Shown piece by piece: positions 20,897 through 33,073 of a stretch of DNA of 64,000 bases. The notes under the pieces are model-generated. The model was given only the letters and a program-made list of their open reading frames with translations, was not told the origin of the DNA and searched no databases. The stretch covers positions 6,209,646 through 6,273,645 of the forward strand of contig NC_044922.1 in assembly GCF_003576645.1 (NCBI RefSeq), given 5' to 3'. Origin of the DNA: Ipomoea triloba. Taxonomy: Eukaryota; Streptophyta; Magnoliopsida; Solanales; Convolvulaceae. The translations under genes were made by a program, and so were the position numbers. Within the stretch, counting starts at the first letter, position 1, and each line of letters begins with the position of its first letter.

Positions 20897-23800
20897 TCAG
20901 TTATCTGCAGGAGGATAAATGGAGAGATCAAGCCCACCCGCTTGCTTTTCTCTTTGGATTATTTTTGCAGAAGCAGCAGCTTTTTTGTTGGTACAAAACA
21001 ACTCCATAACTTTCAGGCTTTTAACATCCTTGAAGGCGAGTGGGACTGCCTCAAGGGATGTGCAATGTGAGAGGCAAAGCTTGTTGAGCGCAGGAAAACT
21101 ATTCTTCTCACAAGTCCAGCCCACCAAGTCCGTTCTCCCAATGTGCAAGAATCGGAGACTCATAAAAACAGTAGTTTTGTTTAGCTCCCAATAGTCCCCC
21201 TTCACTGCTGATTCTTTCAACTTGAGGACCTCCAGCTCGTTAAGGGATCCCAATGCACTAATGTGTTTCCAATCTATGGAGGTGTTGGATAGAGTGAGCT
21301 TTCTTATTTTGGACGGAAATTTGTCAGGGAAGTTCCTTATTGTGCTACCCTGGTCATTGGCAGGTTCGTGCACGAGTTTCAGATTTTGCAGGTTATACAG
21401 CTTCCGAACATTGTCAAATAAGTAAAGTCCTCCCTTGCTCTCGAGAAGCTCTACTAAATCCCCACGAACCCCCAATTTCAGAAGGTTGGGCATTTTCTCT
21501 AAGATGGCTTCTGTGCAGCTCTTAGGTGATATAGGGGAAAGAGTTTGCAAGTCTTCACACTTGTCTCTGCAATTTGGAGGAGTAGGAAATTGCAGCTGAG
21601 CATTGGCTATGATATGCCTTATTTTTGCCAACTTCCATATCTCAGCCTTAACTTCAACACTACTTTGGGAGGTATTGAACACAATAGTCTCCATGTTCCA
21701 TTGGTTTGTGAATGGCTTTGGAAGGATTTTGAGGTCGGTTGAGACAGCCACGTAGCGCAGATGATACAGCTGATAGAACTCTTTTGGCAAAATTTCGAAT
21801 TTGAGGTTTTCCACATCAAAGACTTTGAGAAAGGGGTAGGCCTTTGGGATAGCTGCCAAGTGCTCTTTTGGAACATCTAATTTGTGAGATGCTAGAAGAG
21901 AGCGGATGTGCTCACCTGATGGCTTGTCCTCCGAACCTATAAAGTCTTTAACAGAGGAACGGATGCACAAGCGACGATAATTTTCATTTCCTTCTATTTT
22001 TGCCCCATTTATCTCATTGAAGAGATAATTCTTTACAGCTTCATCCTTACAAAACTCATACAAAGTGTCATGAAGGCGGCATGTTTTGATATCACCATCG
22101 GCTCTTCTTTTCACCACCATCAGCAGATTCCTGCTCACAATTTCCCTCAAGTATGAGTCAGCTGTGCCCTCCAGGGTGGATTTGGGTACAGTAGGAATAA
22201 ATCCTTCTGCAATCCATAATCGAATCAGTTTCCAAACAGAAATCTCATGTCCCATTGGGAATGCTGCAAGATACAAGAAACAATCCTTTGTGTGGTTAGG
22301 CAACTGATTGTAACTCAATCTTAGTATATTATTGTAGTCTTGGGTTTGGCGATTGAGTATTGGAATAGGATTTTTGGCCACATCATTCCACGATGAGACT
22401 TGGTCTTTATTAAGGAGGACACCAGCAATAACCACTACTGCTAGCGGTAACCCATTGCATTTCTCTGCAATTTTTCTCCCCGGGGGTTCAAGATACTCAG
22501 GAAAAGCTTCCTTGCGGAAAACTTTCTTTTTTAGTAACTCCAAGCTTTCCTTATTATCCAAAAATTTTAAGTTATGTGGCTTGGCATAAGAATCCGCATG
22601 TGTAGCCACCCCAGTATCACGTGTTGTTACCAATACTCTACTCCCATTCTGGTTATTAGGAAAAGCAATTTTCAAAAGATCCCAGTCTTTCTTGAACCAA
22701 ACATCATCCATCACAATGAAATACTTCCCGCCCTTCAAATATTCCTTGATGCTTTCAGCTAATAGTTCCTCCGATACATTCTTGAAATCATCAGTTTGCT
22801 TGGTAAACCTACTTATAATGTCCATGAATATCTGTCTCCTATTCATACTTCTAGACACGTAAACCCAAAGTCGAGTAAAAAACTCATACTGAATATCAGT
22901 ATCATTGAATACCATTTTAGTCAATGTAGTTTTGCCCAATCCAGCCATTCCTACAATTGAAATGAAAGACGTATCTTTTGATCCTTTAGTGAGACGATCT
23001 TTTATAGTTTTAGCCTCATCATCAAAACCTACCACATCATCTTCTTCCACCACAGGAGCCTTAAACAATTTCACAAGAAAATGAGGCCAGGTCAGGGGAC
23101 TTACATTATATTGGAGTAACTATTACTCCGTATTAGATAACAAGCAATTTTATTTATTTATAGGGGAAGGGGGAAACCCATTTACAGATGTGCATCAGTT
23201 TTGGTTGTACAAGAAACGCCATATAGGGTAGCCTATTCTATCAAACTCCACCAGATAACAAGCAATTTAGTACTGTATATACAGGAGCAGGGTCAGGAAT
23301 TTTGTTTATTCGGTAAAAAATTAAATATTTTTAAAATTGGATAAAAAATATTTTATGATATAATTTGAAATGGTTAGAATAAATTGCATTTCATGCCTAT
23401 TAATAAGATATAAATATTTATTTTAATTAGATCAATTCTAAGGGTGTGTTTGGTAACCCGGAAAATGTTTTTTGAATTTTCGGTGTTTGGTAATGTCCAG
23501 AAAATGTGGTCAACAGAAAATATTTTCCGTTGACCATGGAAAATCAAGCCAAAATTCCAGAAAATAACTTATAGAATTTTTTTCCGTACGTCATTTTTCG
23601 AAATGGCCAAAATGGTTGTTTCGCATGTTCACAGCCAAAATGGCCATCTCACCCATTCCGGCGGACTAGTTTTAGGCGGAAACCAGTCGGCCGGAAATTG
23701 CTCTGATTTCCAGCCGAAACCAGAACAAAACCTGGAAACCAGAGCCGGACCTTTTTTTTTTTTATAAATATTATTATTATATATAATTTTATATTTTAAA

Positions 23801-26800
23801 TAAATAATAAAATATATAATTATACAATTCTTCTCATTTTTCAGAAAACGAACCAAACACACCAAAACAGTTTTCTATAACGCAACCAAACACTGGAAAG
23901 GAAATTTTTTTCTGGAAAATGACTCATTTTCCAAAAAACATTTTCCGGAAGTCATTTTCCTACTTTCCAAACGGACCCTAAGTATTTCTAGATTAATTTA
24001 AATACGAAAGCATAATTGAAACTTCTAGATTGCATTCACTAGATAATTCATAAAAAGTAAATTTTCTTTTAAAATATTTTTCATAATTGAATTACAAAAC
24101 ATATTTCATATCAATTAATTAATCAAGTTGAATAAAAAATTAAATTTTCTTTTAAAATATTTTTTATAATTGAATGACAAAACATTTTTTGTATCAATTA
24201 ATTAATCAATTTAAATAACTTTAAAATGTGTTAGGGATCAGAAAGTTAAAATTAATATAAGGATACTGGCAGTGTAGTTAATAAGGTGTTTGATTCAAAC
24301 CTTTGATAATAAAAACGTTCTAATTAACAACTCTCAACCTTTAGTTAGTTTTTATAGGGATAAGGGTAAAATATGATCTTTAACTATAAGCTAAAGTATA
24401 ATTAGTCTCAAACTAAAAAATTTTTTAATTAAACACTTTAATTTCTCATTTTTATGCAATTAAATTAATTAACAAGTTACCTATAGCTAGAGGTCATCAA
24501 TATTTTTTTTTAAATGTTAAAATTAATTAACATAAAAAATATATATATATATGGAGCCTAGTTTCTTCGTTTAGTTGGATGGAGAAGTAGGTCATAGCTT
24601 CTCTGCCCAACTAGATGGAGGCCTGCTTGGCTTCTCCGCTCAGTTGGATGGAAAAGCCAGAATGTCGACTTCTCCGCTGGTAATTTGTGTTTTTGTTTTT
24701 CAAAAAAATTCTTAAATTTATTTTTAAATTATTTTTTTAAAAAAAATCAATTTTACATGCTATTACTTTGAGATGAAGTGTATAATTTGAACTTTTCTTA
24801 GTTTAAGAGACCAATTACACTTTGACTTATAGTTGACGTGTTTATTTGACCCTGGCCTTATCCTTTTTCATATAATATTTTATTATTTATTTTTACTCAC
24901 ATAGCACACGCGCACACACATACATAGAGAAAGGTGGGTGAGTGAGTGGATGGGGAGGGGGAGGAGGAACTGCCCCATGCCCCGCTCTGGATCCGCCCCA
25001 GATTGTATATACGGGTGTACCCTATATTTGCAAATGGCATTGAGATGAATAAATGTCATCTTTTCATTTCAAGCAATTAATTCCTCCGCCCTCCCCCCAT
25101 AATATTTCAGAGGAAAAATGTAATACTTTTTGTGAAAAATGAAATAGTTTTAAGGTCCATTTGAAAACACAGAAACATGGTCTTTCGTGTGGTGGTGGTG
25201 GTAAATATAATATTAATCCGAAAACTAGCTTTAAACTATGGAGAGAGATGCATGAAAATAAAGAATTCGTAAAATGTCTTCCAACTAAAAATCTATGGAG
25301 ATATTTTCTACCAAATTGAGTTTTTTTCCGTTGAGCAGAATGAATGTTTTCCTTTGACTTTTTTTCTTTGAATAGCCAAATATGAGAAAATCTAGAAAAT
25401 GACTTTTGAAAATAATTTTACGAGTTTTCAAACGGATCCTTAATGTTTAGTTAAAAGTATGTAAGGTCATCCAATTCAAACACCCAATGATTATATGCTA
25501 CACATGTTATGCGTATTCTCATTCTCTAGTCTCAACTTTTAGGGTGTGTTTGGAAACCCCAAAAATTATTTCTGAAAATCATTTTTCGAGTTTTTAGTAT
25601 TTGGATATGCCTGGAAAATGCAATTAACGGAAAATATTTTATGTTGACTGGGAAAAATATAGTCATTTTGGTAGAACCGCACTCACAACAAGGTTTCTGC
25701 CGAAAACCAGTGGTGTTTTTTTTTTTTTAAAGAAATTAATAAATAAATTTATATTTAATATTATTATAAATATTTTTATATTCTAAAGAAAATAATTAAA
25801 ATGTTTAATTATACAATTATATTCTGAATCAAACACACCAAGACAGTATTCTAGAATGCAATCAAATACCGAAAATGAAACTATTTGATAGAAAATGACT
25901 TATTTTCGAGAAAACATTTTTCAGGAGTCATTTTCCTGTTTTTCAAACGCACCCTTATTCTCACAATCAAAATCAAAATCTTGACGTAGACACTTGTAGT
26001 GAAACCGATATGAAAAAATAAATTATCCCTTCGGTATTATATGTAGTAGAACCATATATACTTGAGAAAATATTAGGAGCAAATAGTATTTTCCTGTTCT
26101 ATTATAAGTTACTCCGTAGCTATATGCATAAGGTAATTGAAATGCCATATTAGATTTCTATTACCAACTCATCAGATGTTTATTATTTATGATTTTGAAT
26201 GACAAGTTATATTTGCCCTCCGTCCCATTTTATGTGTCTGCTTCGATTAAAGAGACTACTGAAGTGATTTTTAATTCAATTTTTTATAATATTAAATTTA
26301 TTATTAATATACAAAATTTATATATTTACACTAAAAGTACTATTAAATACAAAAATTAAATTTAAAAATAAGTAAAAAAAATAAATGAAAAAAAAATTTT
26401 GACTTGACCAATATGAATAGTAAGTATGATAGATAAAATGAGACAGAGTTAGTAATTATTATTTTTAAATCAAGTTTGTTGAACACAGGAATACGAAAAT
26501 CCAGATCGAAAAGAGTATGAAACCAAAAATAGAGTGAGATAGATACCTGGAGGACGGCGGGCTGATGATTATTGTGCGAACTGCCTTGGAGTAACTCGAG
26601 GGGATGGGCGTAATCTTGACGGATTTTCTTGGCCCTTTCCTTGATGCCTTCGATCTCCCTGGCAGATAGATTAACCTTGGTATAATAAACAGCTTTTTCC
26701 GCCCATCTCTTCAGGGCGGGTTTCGCCTTGTGGATCCTTCGCTCAACAATATATTTATCAATCGCATCTTCAGCGTCCCTCGCAACATTGCGAATACTCT

Positions 26801-26990
26801 GCTCCACTTCTACCAGCACAGCGTTGTCTTTCCAGCTTTCGTTCCTCGCTGCTTCAGTGAGATATGCCTGGAATGACCTAAGCTCTCTCACCAGATCTTC
26901 AACCTGATCCTTGATCCCGAGAATCAGAGCCGCGTTCTGTTCTACAGTTTGTGCTACCCTGTTTATCAGCCCGTCTACAATTGTGTCCAT
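20897..26990 (-). CDS. NLR1: CC-NB-LRR disease-resistance-like protein, intact, 2 exons
   Basis: Intracellular immune receptor of the Rx/R1A-like CNL group, expected to sense pathogen effectors directly or through a guarded host protein. Exon 1 (26990-26547) codes 148 residues and is only the Rx-type coiled coil, with an EDVID-like DAEDAIDKYIVERR. A 3.5-kb intron follows, and exon 2 (23059-20897) codes 720 residues, giving 868 in all. Exon 2 shows the P-loop GMAGLGKTT (about residues 185-193), RNBS-A-like FTRLWVYVSR, kinase 2 KYFIVMDDVW, RNBS-B GSRVLVTTRD, GLPL CNGLPLAVVV, RNBS-D CFLYLAAFP and the MHD motif as RLHDTLYEF, then leucine-rich repeats to the end. All key ATPase residues are present. 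The exon 2 start follows an AAG acceptor at 23061-23060 and keeps frame. An in-frame GTG just upstream is intronic. The minus-strand sequence after the stop has an AAAAG/GTATTT site, so a 3' UTR intron is possible. Confidence 0.92.
23442..23978. mobile_element. Tourist-like MITE (PIF/Harbinger type) in NLR1 intron
   Basis: Ends GGGTGTGTTTGGTAAC and TTTCCAAACGGACCC are terminal inverted repeats, directly flanked by TAA at 23439-23441 and TAA at 23979-23981. A 3-bp TWA target duplication and a GGG..TGTTTGG terminus are the usual marks of PIF/Harbinger MITEs. Length 537. Confidence 0.8.
24358..24863. mobile_element. Long-armed foldback element in NLR1 intron
   Basis: Left arm GGATAAGGGTAAAATATGA.. 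and right arm ..TGGCCTTATCC are inverted repeats for roughly 90 bp (with AACTATAAGY.AAAGTRTAATT shared inside). Flanks TTTTTATAG and TTTTTCATA may be a damaged 9-bp target duplication, which would fit a Mutator-like MITE. The centre repeats CAGTTGGATGGA and CTTCTCCGC motifs. Confidence 0.6.
25154..25439. mobile_element. Tourist-like MITE in NLR1 intron
   Basis: Ends GGTCCATTTGAAAAC and GTTTTCAAACGGATCC are inverted, flanked on each side by TTAA (25150-25153 and 25440-25443), which contains a TWA-type duplication. The inside resembles the element at 25542. Confidence 0.7.
25542..25954. mobile_element. Tourist-like MITE in NLR1 intron
   Basis: Ends GGGTGTGTTTGGAAACC and TTTTTCAAACGCACCC are inverted repeats, flanked by TTA at 25539-25541 and TTA at 25955-25957. 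The inner GAAAATGACT and CATTTTCC stretches match the element at 23442, so these are copies of one family. Confidence 0.8.
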
Positions 26991-27624
26991 CTCGACACTC
27001 TCTCTCTCTTTCTTGCCCTCTTGGCTTTAATTTTCAACTCCGGTCGATCCTTTAATGTCATCTATATATATATATATAGGCCGCCCGCTCATCTAGGTTC
27101 AACCTATAACCCATGTCTACTGGACACAAATTAATTAAGAACCCATGTCTACTCGCACAATACTCGATGAGTTTTACTACCTAACGTTGACGTAAACCCC
27201 AACTTATGTATGGTAAAGCTACTTTAGTTAAATTAATTGGCCCACAATTCAATTAAGTCTTGGATAATATTTTATTCCCATGTCACAGACAAATGAAACA
27301 ATTTAGTATAACCTAATGGTCGAAATAGCTTGCTGCTCGTGAATTAAATATATCAAGTTGCTTTAATTATCTTAATTACGTTATGGATAGTATATTAGTT
27401 GTGGTTGTAAATGAAAATGAAGGAAATAATAGTCAATGAATGAAGTTGGCCGGTGGAGAGATACAAGATGACAAAACAGGGTTGTTAGATATAAATAAGA
27501 CATTGATCAATATACTATGATGAAATTAAAGTTGTGTAAGAAGATGGTATGGTGTATTTATTGCCGTCCTTCTTTGTTCATAGATCAAAATTGTAACATC
27601 GTGTGTGTATATATATATATATAT

Positions 27625-27720
27625 ACCTTGTGGTCTAGTGACACCAAATTACACTCTCATTTGAAAAGTTGTGGGATCGAGTCTTAGTGGAGACGGCATT
27701 GATTCTTCTTTATATTTCAA
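27625..27720 (+). mobile_element. tRNA-derived SINE-like copy
   Basis: CCTTGTGGTCTAGTGACACC (A-box-like, from 27626) and GGGATCGAGTCTTAGTGG (B-box-like, from 27673) match the copies at 4655, 59491 and 62817. It begins directly after a (TA)n run, so its left target duplication cannot be read. Confidence 0.6.
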
Positions 27721-28867
27721 TTGAAACATAATTAACTCGATAAAATGATTTGAATAGAAAACACATTATTATAAATCATATATCTAACTATTCATATAAA
27801 AGAATGCTTGAATCAACCCTTTAACCTTTCCCACATTAAAGTCATAACTTACCTAGCTTATCTTTATTTTTTAAAAAAATTATAATAAAATAGGGTCCCG
27901 TTCAGGTGCGGACCGACCTTAACGTGCGAACATGCGTACTTCTTCAGTAATGCACGTAAGTATTTCATGAATGCACAATAACTAAAGAAGTCCACATGTT
28001 CTCATGTTAAATATATATTCTCACATGAAAATAAATCTACACACAAGGGGTTAGGAGGGTAAGTGCCCCACTGTAGATCCGCCCGATATATATTTGGAAA
28101 AAAATTGTTTTGATCTCTTAATTATATAGCCTTATTCATTTTAGTTTATGCTTTTCAATTGTAAAATACACCTCTACGCTCTAACGTTATAAAATAGTTA
28201 CAACTTTTGTTGTTTGAGTAACAAAACTGTGAACATCTATTGCAAGTTTACTCATATTGCATATTTGATTAGTAACTGTAGTTAATTAGTAAAAATCATA
28301 TATAAAAGGTTTTCTTTTTTTTTTTGGGTGCTAATGGAGGTTTATGGTTTCATTGCTCTAAAGGCAAAATAATGTTTTTATTTATTTATTAATTTTTATT
28401 TTTTGCAAAGTAAGGATGTATTTTATAATGGTTAAAAGATAACGAGTATGTAAATTGTATACCAAGGACATTTTTTTATTTTTTATTTTGGTAAATGTAT
28501 ACCAAGGACATAAGCTTCATACTTAGATAGTAAAATGTTTAGTACACTTTTCTTTTAATTGTTAAATTTTAACCATATAACTCACAGTAAAATTTTTTCA
28601 AATGGTAAATTATTTCTAATATTAAGTGGCAAAAACCTTCACACGGTGATGGTTCAACTTTACTACCTAAGTGTGAACCTTCACTCAAAAAAAAAAAAAA
28701 AAAGTAAAAAAAGTGTGAACCTTCACATGGTGATAGTGACGTGATGATAATATTATTTGATCGAGTCTTTTGAGAATACTTTTTCCAATTTCATTATTAA
28801 TATTGTCAAGTGAAAGCTCCTCACGAATTTAATATAGCAACTTGCTCAAATCTTCAGGGTTAATTGT

Positions 28868-29150
28868 ATTGTACAAATTATACCATGGATTAGGGTCTAT
28901 ATTGCATTGTAAATTTCGTCCAAAAATAACTTTTAGATTATGTATCTGTAGTGGCACATTTTGTACCTGCAGTTAACAGTTTCTGTACACTGTACCTGTA
29001 GCTATCATATTATGTGTCAGCAATTATCAAGTTATTTGTTTACATGTACAAAAATTATTGAGTGCATGTACAAAATATGTCAACTGAAGGTACATAATTT
29101 TAGTATTAAGATTCACAATGTAATATGAACTCGGCCTGATTTATGGTATA
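28868..29150. repeat. Foldback element, AATTATACCATGGA-type ends
   Basis: The left end ACAAATTATACCATGGATTA and the right end TGATTTATGGTATAACAATT are imperfect inverted repeats. Between them ACATTTTGTACCTGCAG-like motifs repeat. It shares the terminal motif with 3460, 16898 and 60243. Confidence 0.55.
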
Positions 29151-29438
29151 ACAATTGAATTTATTGGATGCAATTTTTAAAACATAAATAAATTAAGAAT
29201 GAATGAAGTTGATGAAGATGCCAAAACATGGTTGTTACATTTAAATTAAACAATATATTAATCAATAATTCCGATGAAAATTATGAAACCGCGTCCAACA
29301 ATCACATGCATGCTATATTTATTATCCACAATAAATAGTATTTCCACTACATAATTTATAGGCAAACATTATGACACTGTACTACTTTGTCTAAAAGATT
29401 TTCATATAAAATGCAAACCAGGCCATCACATGATGTAA

Positions 29439-29770
29439 GGCCATCCTTATCAATGCATTATATGTGGATATTGGAACAGTATAATCTGAGTTGGAAGAGA
29501 GAGAGATCAGGAGAGAGAAGAAGATGAAGCATCTGTAAAATGGAGTTCATGGAACAGTGATTTCGTGCTTTGGAAAATAAAACATGTGGCCTGCTGTGCG
29601 CTAGCGGGCGCGTGCAATGCACGCGTCAGGCGCGCCTGACAGCCTTATATATATATATATATATTTTTTGGTTTTCTAATTTGATTTTTTTTTTCTCCTC
29701 TCACCTTCTCTTTCCTAATCACACACACAAAAACTCCTCAAGTGAAAAAACTCCATTGATATGGATGCTC
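29439..29770. mobile_element. MITE with TAA target duplication and an empty paralogous site
   Basis: Ends GGCCATCCTTATCAATGCA and TGATATGGATGCTC are inverted repeats, flanked by TAA at 29436-29438 and 29771-29773. The paralogous stretch near 52380-52395 reads GATGTAAATTCCATTTTAC, with one TAA and no element. The centre has a GC-rich palindromic patch (GGGCGCGTGCAATGCACGCG at about 29606-29625). Confidence 0.85.
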
Positions 29771-29773
29771 TAA

Positions 29774-30817
29774 ATTCTATTTTACTTCAAAAAATAATAA
29801 TTAAACGTTAGTTAATGTTTGATAAAATATAAAGTTGACTTTAGCTCAATTATTTGAGCAAGTCTTTGATAATATTAATGGCATACAGCTCACTATGAAT
29901 TTAAAACATCTAAGTTGCTCCAATTTGCCCAGGCTAGTGTTTTAACTTTTAATTGCTCAAATGATAGAACTAATTTGTCTGGACAGAATTGACTTGATTA
30001 TACGTGGAAGATGAGAGCAACCTCAATGTAAAAACTCCATTGAAATTTTTTTGGTCATGTGGAATTTATATCCTTAAAACAAATAGAGTAATACTACGCC
30101 TACTCCACATTCTATTTCAATTTCTACGATGAAGCCAGAAAATTATTTGAATGGGGCGAAGTTTAAATGACGATTGAAATGTCAATTACAAAATATCAAA
30201 CAGTCATAATAAGATTAAAATACAAAATACATTATAAATTACAATAGAATGTTTTTGATAGATTACACGATAGTTAGAGTCGGAACCAAAAATATACTTG
30301 AGTGAGGTGAAAATGTGAAATATTTATGACAAAATATGAAAAATAATTAATTAGATAAAATAATTTGAATAACACTATATTCATAAATATTTTTTATTTT
30401 TAATTTTTTAATTAGATCAACTTTTTAAGTTTTTATAAATTAACTCGAATACAATGAAGTATAATATAAACTTGTATACTACATTAATTAAATGATTCAT
30501 AAAAAGTAGACGAAAAGAGCATTTAAATTTTAATTAAATGATTCATAAAAGTAGCCAAACAAATATTTAATTTATCTTTGAAGGAATGAAAGAGATAAAA
30601 TAAACAAGTGAAGATAAGGAAAAATGTTGTTAATGAGATTTGAATCTATAACCATAGATTTTTTTTATTATTATTATTAAACTTAGAATTCAACCAACTA
30701 AACTACTCAAACTATTAGTATTTTATGCATAAATATAGATTTTATATAACATTTAATGCTATTTTTTTAAAGCAACATTTAATGCTATATATGTATATAT
30801 ATGCATACATACATACA

Positions 30818-30890
<73 letters not shown>

Positions 30891-31644
30891 GTGGGGTGGG
30901 GTGGAGAGGGGGAGTGGGGGTAGCTGCCCCCATAGTAGCTCTGTCCTTGCCGGCTTACATGTCACTCTTTAGTTCACTCAACAAATTGTGGATCATAATT
31001 TTTATTACTCTGTAATTTTTTTTTCATCCCCATCCAATAAAATCAAGACAAATGACGAGAGTTTTACTCTCTTGGAGTTCATTTTATCATTTTCCAAACA
31101 AAAATGAAAAGAAAAAATTCAAAAAATCAGGGTATCGCCGTGCTCAGTTTTGGTTTTATTTGGAAAATAATAAATGGACTTAAAGGAATTGAAAGTTTCA
31201 CAACATGTCTTTTATTGAGTAATGATAAATTATATTAATATCCCAAATACTACAGATGCATAGGGCATACACCTAGTCCAAAAAGAAATACAAGATCCAA
31301 CATTTTAATGGTGAAAAGCAAAAAACACTAAAACCCTATATTTGGTAAGAAGAAAAGCCTAGACTAGTAGCTCATAGTCAAGTGGATCAACGTTATTTCA
31401 TCAAAGGAGAAATAGAGGTCCATCCAGTGGACTACTAGATAACTAAACAAAATACATGAAAAAGAAGACTATGACCACCTTCATATAGGGGTAGAAACAC
31501 GATAGGAGTCTCATAGATTCACACGTATATATCTTGATCTTATTGGAGGTTAAAAAAAAAAATAACAACAAAATGAAATAAAAATTGTTACCCTTTTTTT
31601 TTTTTTGGTATAAATCAAAAGTGTTTTTTTTTTTTTGAAAAGAA
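29774..31644. other. AT-rich intergenic DNA with CATA/TA microsatellites
   Basis: The left 130 bases (to about 29940) are paralogous to 52395-52538 plus 59055-59090. A (CATA)n run (about 30803-30845) merges into a (TA)n run to 30888, followed by a G-rich patch (GGGGTGGGGTGGGG). Open frames across it are repeat translations. No gene is seen. Confidence 0.55.
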
Positions 31645-31654
31645 TAAATCAAAA

Positions 31655-32042
31655 GTGTTAATTCCTATTTTGGTTTTAGATTTATAGAATTATAGGTGAC
31701 TATTCACTTTTAGTCTCTTCTTTTTTTTTTCTTCAAAATATCATCTTTTGGTCCTAATATTATTGTGACATGACAATTTTTTGTTCTACATAGTTTCGTA
31801 AAATACAAAGGCATTTTAGGTCTTCAATTATAATTTTAAAAAAAATATAACAGGTCAACCTATTTTGTATTTTAAAAATCAAAATATTTTTGTATTTAAT
31901 GACATTTCAGCGATTTTAATTTGTTGACAAAAGAAAAAATGATCATGCCACAATAAGATTAGGACCAAAGAGAGACATTTTGAAAAAGAACTAAATAGTA
32001 TACTACCACCTATAAATTTAAGACCAAAAATAAAATTAACTC
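31655..32042. mobile_element. Foldback MULE-like MITE with 10-bp target duplication
   Basis: The 10-base flank TAAATCAAAA is at 31645-31654 and again at 32043-32052. The ends GTGTTAATTCC..TATTTTGG and AAATTAACTC are inverted, and the arms continue for well over 100 bp (TTATAGGTGACTA / TACCACCTATAA; CTTTTGGTCCTAAT / ATTAGGACCAAAG). Duplications of 9-11 bp and long arms are typical of Mutator-like MITEs. Confidence 0.7.
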
Positions 32043-32410
32043 TAAATCAAAATGTGTCATACGTAAATAGTGAGTCAAAATGAAATAGAAATTAAAAGTA
32101 ATGTAGTATTGTTATTTTTCTTTTCCCTTCTCTAACAAAATTTAAGTCCTAAAATTCCCTTGTCTAACCCTCTCCTCCTCCCTCAACCCTCTCAAAATTC
32201 CTAAAAAAAACTCCACTAGTCCACTCAAAAGATGGGTTGAGCGAAGCTAGCTTTTTATATTTTATGGATAAGATTTAAAACTGAAATAAAGCATGTGATG
32301 CTGCCATGTTGTACTATATATAGTACAGCTGTACATGAAAATAATAAATGTAAAAGCAAATGAATTGAGTTTATCGAAGTCTTTTTTTTTTTTTTTTTTT
32401 TTTTGAAGTT

Positions 32411-32962
32411 TTTGGGGGTGTTTGGTTATTGGTTTATAAGTCAAATTTTAGCTTATTTGACTAAGTTTAGCTGTTTGACCTCCCAATAAGTTATTTTGGA
32501 GTGTTTGGTAAATGACTTATTGGTCTTGGCTTATTGGCCCAATAAGCTGAAAATTTAAAAGCTAGGCCCTGTTTGGTAAATAATCAGCCTATCAGCCAAT
32601 TTTGGCTTATTTGACCACTATTAGTTGGTAAATAATAAGCTTTTTGTAACTTCAAAAGGCTAAAATTCAAAAGGCTACTCAAAGCAGCATTTTCAATTAG
32701 CTTTTTGAGAAAAGAAATTATACCAAACAGCTATCAACTAATAACTAATTTATCAAATAACTTTCTACAATAAGCCAATGTTATCAACAAATCATACCTT
32801 CTAACCCAAACAGCCAACCCACAGCTAACAACCATTTACCAAACAGGGCCCTAATGAATGTAGCTTTTTGTATTAGCTTATTAAGATCAATGGGTATATT
32901 GACTATTTTATCCTTTGAAATCAATGAAATTTACTTCTAAATGAGTGGTGTGTTTGTTATTT

Positions 32963-33005
<43 letters not shown>

Positions 33006-33029
33006 CAACGGGTGATGGGTTTGTCATTT

Positions 33030-33073
<44 letters not shown>

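Larger units (their letters stand above)
23060..26546 (-). other. NLR1 intron, filled with MITEs
   Basis: The GT donor is at 26546-26545 and the AG acceptor at 23061-23060 on the minus strand. The intron is AT-rich, with no exon-like sequence. It holds three related Tourist-like MITEs (23442, 25154, 25542) and a foldback of a different kind (24358). The corresponding introns of NLR2 and NLR3 carry different insertions. Confidence 0.8.
26991..29438. other. NLR1 promoter side and intergenic DNA, paralogous to 49.7-52.5 kb
   Basis: The first 80 bases upstream of the NLR1 ATG include a (TA)n run (27062-27079). From about 27350 on, pieces match 49.76-52.5 kb in the same orientation, for example TGTATTAGTTGTGR.T..AAATGAAAAT and the GGTGATGGTTCAACTTTA block (28650 against 50690). 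No gene is seen. Confidence 0.55.

Noticed and set aside
20919..22762. Several 60-90 codon plus-strand frames
   Set aside because: Antisense shadows of the NLR1 NB-ARC/LRR exon.
30725..31015. Tyr/Ile- and Thr-rich frames
   Set aside because: Translations of (CATA)n and (TA)n microsatellites.
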